Shown here: piece by piece, positions 4,448 to 5,938 of the stretch
How positions within the stretch are numbered: the first letter of the stretch is position 1
Layout: each line of letters opens with the position of its first letter
Assembly (NCBI GenBank): GCA_020425835.1
Contig: JAGQRC010000262.1
Span: 1-5,938 of the forward strand
Reading direction: 5' to 3'
DNA length: 5,938 bases
DNA from: Planctomycetota bacterium
Lineage (GTDB): Bacteria; Planctomycetota; UBA8108; UBA1146; JAJFFE01
Made by a program: the position numbers and the translations under genes
The notes under the pieces: generated by a model
What the model saw: only the letters and a program-made list of their open reading frames with translations
Database searches by the model: none
What the model was told of the DNA's origin: nothing

Positions 4448-5938
4448 TTGCACGCCCGAACTCGACTCGCGGTCGGAGGAGCGCTCCTCCTCGGTGTTCT
4501 CTCCGGTTGCATGCTTCCCAGCCGCGGCCCCCGGAGCGAGACGGTCGTGCAGCGAGAGTTCCAGCTCCTCGACCGTCCCGAGCTCCAGGTCCCGCTCGAG
4601 GGCGCGCCGATCGTCTGGGTGACGAACCAGCGCAAGTTGCAGCTCTCGTTCGAGACCGACGCGTACCTCCTTCCTTCGGTCGTCAGCTTCTACGCGCGCT
4701 CGTCGCCCAAGGCGTCGTGGACTCCGATCGGTGAGTGGCGTCCGCGCCAGCCTTCCGTCGAGTGGTCGCCTCCCGACGAAGGACGCTGGGAGATCACCGC
4801 TGACGAAGGGGGCACGCGTGAGTTCGGCCTCCGATCCGATCCCCGCGCCGTGGTCGTCGTCGACTGGACGCCGCCGGAGGTGACGGTCGAGAGAGGTTTG
4901 CCCGCGACGCCGGTCAAGGGGGGTGGCACGATCCCCCTGCGTTGGAGCGTCAAGGACTTCCTGTACGGCTCGGAGAGTGTCGTCGTCGAAATGGCCGAGG
5001 GCTCAGGCGAGACGTGGAAGCCGGTCGCCGAGGTTCCCAACTCCGGAGTCTTCGACTGGCCGGTCGGCAATCGCAGCATGACCGGAGCGCGTTTGCGCCT
5101 CGCTGTGACCGACGTCGCCGGCAACGCTCGTCACGTTCCGGTGCCGGGGCGTCTGACGGTGATCGGAGAGTCGCCCGTCGTGCTCGTCGAGGGCGAACTC
5201 GTCTCGGGTGAGTCGAGGGTCGCGATCCCCTACTCGACCACTTCGGAGACCGCGTTGGCTCGGGTCGAGCTCTGGATCACCGCCGACCAAGGCGCCACCT
5301 GGTTGCTCGCCGGATTCGACTCCGATGTCGCGTCGCCCCTCGAGCTCGAACTCGAGCCCGGCCGCTGGGGGTACGAGCTCGTGTTCGTCGATCGAGACGG
5401 CAACCGCTCCGCGCAACCGATTCCCGGCTTCCCTCCGCAACGCCACCTCGTGGTCGACATCACCGCGCCGGTCGTCGAGTGGGGCGAGCCCCTCGCGCGG
5501 CGGGTGGCCGGCGTGTCGGCGATGGGACCGGATGCGATCGCGGTCGCGATCCCGTACCGAATCATCGACGATACCCTCTACGAGTCGACGATCGCCGCTC
5601 GCTCGCAGGTCGGGGGGCTCTGGATGGATCTTCCCGGGGAGTTCACCGCGGAAGGAACGATCGAGCTGGAGCACCCGGCGATCTCGACGCCGCTGAAGGT
5701 GCGGCTGACCGGTCTCGATCGAGCGGGACACAGCTTCGAGTCGACGTGCGAGCTCTGGCCCCTCGAGATGGTCGATCCCCCGAGGATCGAGTTCACCGAT
5801 GTGCCGACGGGCTGGAACGCCGCCGGGTCCGCTGTGGTGCTCGGCTACCGGACCGAGTGGGAGCCCTCGCTCGAGCGGCCGGTCGACCTCGCCTACTCGG
5901 TCGACGGTCAACAGTGGGTTCCCATCGCGAGCGACCTA
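4448..5938 (+). CDS. Surface lipoprotein of tandem beta-sandwich (Ig/Fn3-like) modules, N-terminal part (runs off right edge)
   Basis: This frame is open to the window end, giving 497 codons from a TTG at 4448. The N-terminus is a lipoprotein signal: basic HARTR, hydrophobic LAVGGALLLGVL, then a lipobox L-S-G-C with Cys21 as the lipidated residue. After a linker (22-45) come modules of roughly 90-100 residues. Near 139 is DWTPPEVTVE, with closing strand LAVTDVAGN (218-226). The next begins near 242 and ends VFVDRDGN (312-319). A third starts at DITAPVVEW (337-345) and ends VRLTGLDRAGH (418-428), and a fourth starts near DPPRIEF (443). The '[VL]xDxxGN' endings are typical of bacterial Ig-like or Fn3-like extracellular modules. 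The TTG is favoured by AAAGGTGG (4435-4442) five bases upstream and by the compact signal peptide. An in-frame ATG at 4415 would add 11 residues but lacks a ribosome site and has weaker GC bias. Probable role is envelope structure or adhesion; no catalytic domain is visible. Confidence 0.75.
   Translation, partial: MHARTRLAVGGALLLGVLSGCMLPSRGPRSETVVQREFQLLDRPELQVPLEGAPIVWVTNQRKLQLSFETDAYLLPSVVSFYARSSPKASWTPIGEWRPRQPSVEWSPPDEGRWEITADEGGTREFGLRSDPRAVVVVDWTPPEVTVERGLPATPVKGGGTIPLRWSVKDFLYGSESVVVEMAEGSGETWKPVAEVPNSGVFDWPVGNRSMTGARLRLAVTDVAGNARHVPVPGRLTVIGESPVVLVEGELVSGESRVAIPYSTTSETALARVELWITADQGATWLLAGFDSDVASPLELELEPGRWGYELVFVDRDGNRSAQPIPGFPPQRHLVVDITAPVVEWGEPLARRVAGVSAMGPDAIAVAIPYRIIDDTLYESTIAARSQVGGLWMDLPGEFTAEGTIELEHPAISTPLKVRLTGLDRAGHSFESTCELWPLEMVDPPRIEFTDVPTGWNAAGSAVVLGYRTEWEPSLERPVDLAYSVDGQQWVPIASDL
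4475..4490. repeat. Perfect 16-bp palindrome within the lipoprotein signal sequence
   Basis: GGAGGAGCGCTCCTCC is exactly self-complementary and encodes the Gly-Gly-Ala-Leu-Leu part of the signal peptide. It starts 27 bases after the TTG start, close enough for an RNA fold to affect initiation. It may simply reflect Gly and Leu codon choice. Confidence 0.35.

Noticed and set aside
3265..4635. 456-residue minus-strand open frame
   Set aside because: It is antisense to the glycosyltransferase and lipoprotein genes, is rich in Arg/Pro/Ser without any recognisable domain, and crosses two genes and the gap between them.
5003..5911. 302-residue minus-strand open frame
   Set aside because: It is antisense to the lipoprotein modules, is of Arg/Asp/Gly-rich shadow composition and has no recognisable domain.
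1..5938. tRNA, rRNA, CRISPR array, insertion sequence or prophage signals
   Set aside because: I saw no regularly spaced direct repeats, transposase motifs, integrase, terminal inverted repeats or conserved RNA gene sequence on either strand.

Overview
The window is GC-rich DNA with strongly GC-biased third codon positions. It probably comes from a member of the Planctomycetota or a similar high-GC environmental bacterium. Three things point that way: a secreted cohesin-like protein whose mature N-terminus (around FVLTADDIDIDPGS and NPDPVDAFQFGLQ) resembles planctomycete predicted proteins, a surface lipoprotein built of beta-sandwich modules, and an EboB-type TatD hydrolase outside a full ebo cluster. 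The phylum is an inference from recalled protein style; no rRNA or other marker gene is present.

Layout from left to right. At 1-330 (minus) is the N-terminal part of an exported cohesin-like protein that runs off the left edge. The region 331-652 is non-coding and divergent. It holds a long-range inverted repeat in the leader of the minus-strand gene and a sigma70-like promoter (TTGGTT-17-CATAAT) that fires to the right into a small FMN-binding split-barrel protein (653-1102, YhbP/PNPOx-like). That gene converges on a leftward two-gene operon, and a perfect 18-bp palindrome sits in the 32-bp gap between them. The operon (2252 down to 1135) encodes an uncharacterised 106-residue helical protein and a 266-residue TatD-family metal-dependent hydrolase of the EboB type, joined by a GTGA start/stop overlap.

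The region 2253-2444 is a divergent intergenic stretch. It has a self-complementary CTATAG that could act as a -10 element in both directions, and a strong hairpin in the leader of the rightward gene. That gene (2445-4253) encodes a 602-residue family 2 glycosyltransferase with a long tetratricopeptide-repeat C-terminus. After a 194-bp gap containing a 10-bp-stem hairpin, a lipoprotein of tandem Ig/Fn3-like beta-sandwich modules begins near 4448 and runs off the right edge.

The genes do not form one obvious pathway. Two of them (cohesin-like protein and modular lipoprotein) encode exported envelope proteins. The glycosyltransferase could act in envelope or protein glycosylation. The EboB-type hydrolase with its small partner is the most distinctive unit, because the other ebo genes are not beside it. 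I found no tRNA, rRNA, CRISPR array, transposase or attachment site.
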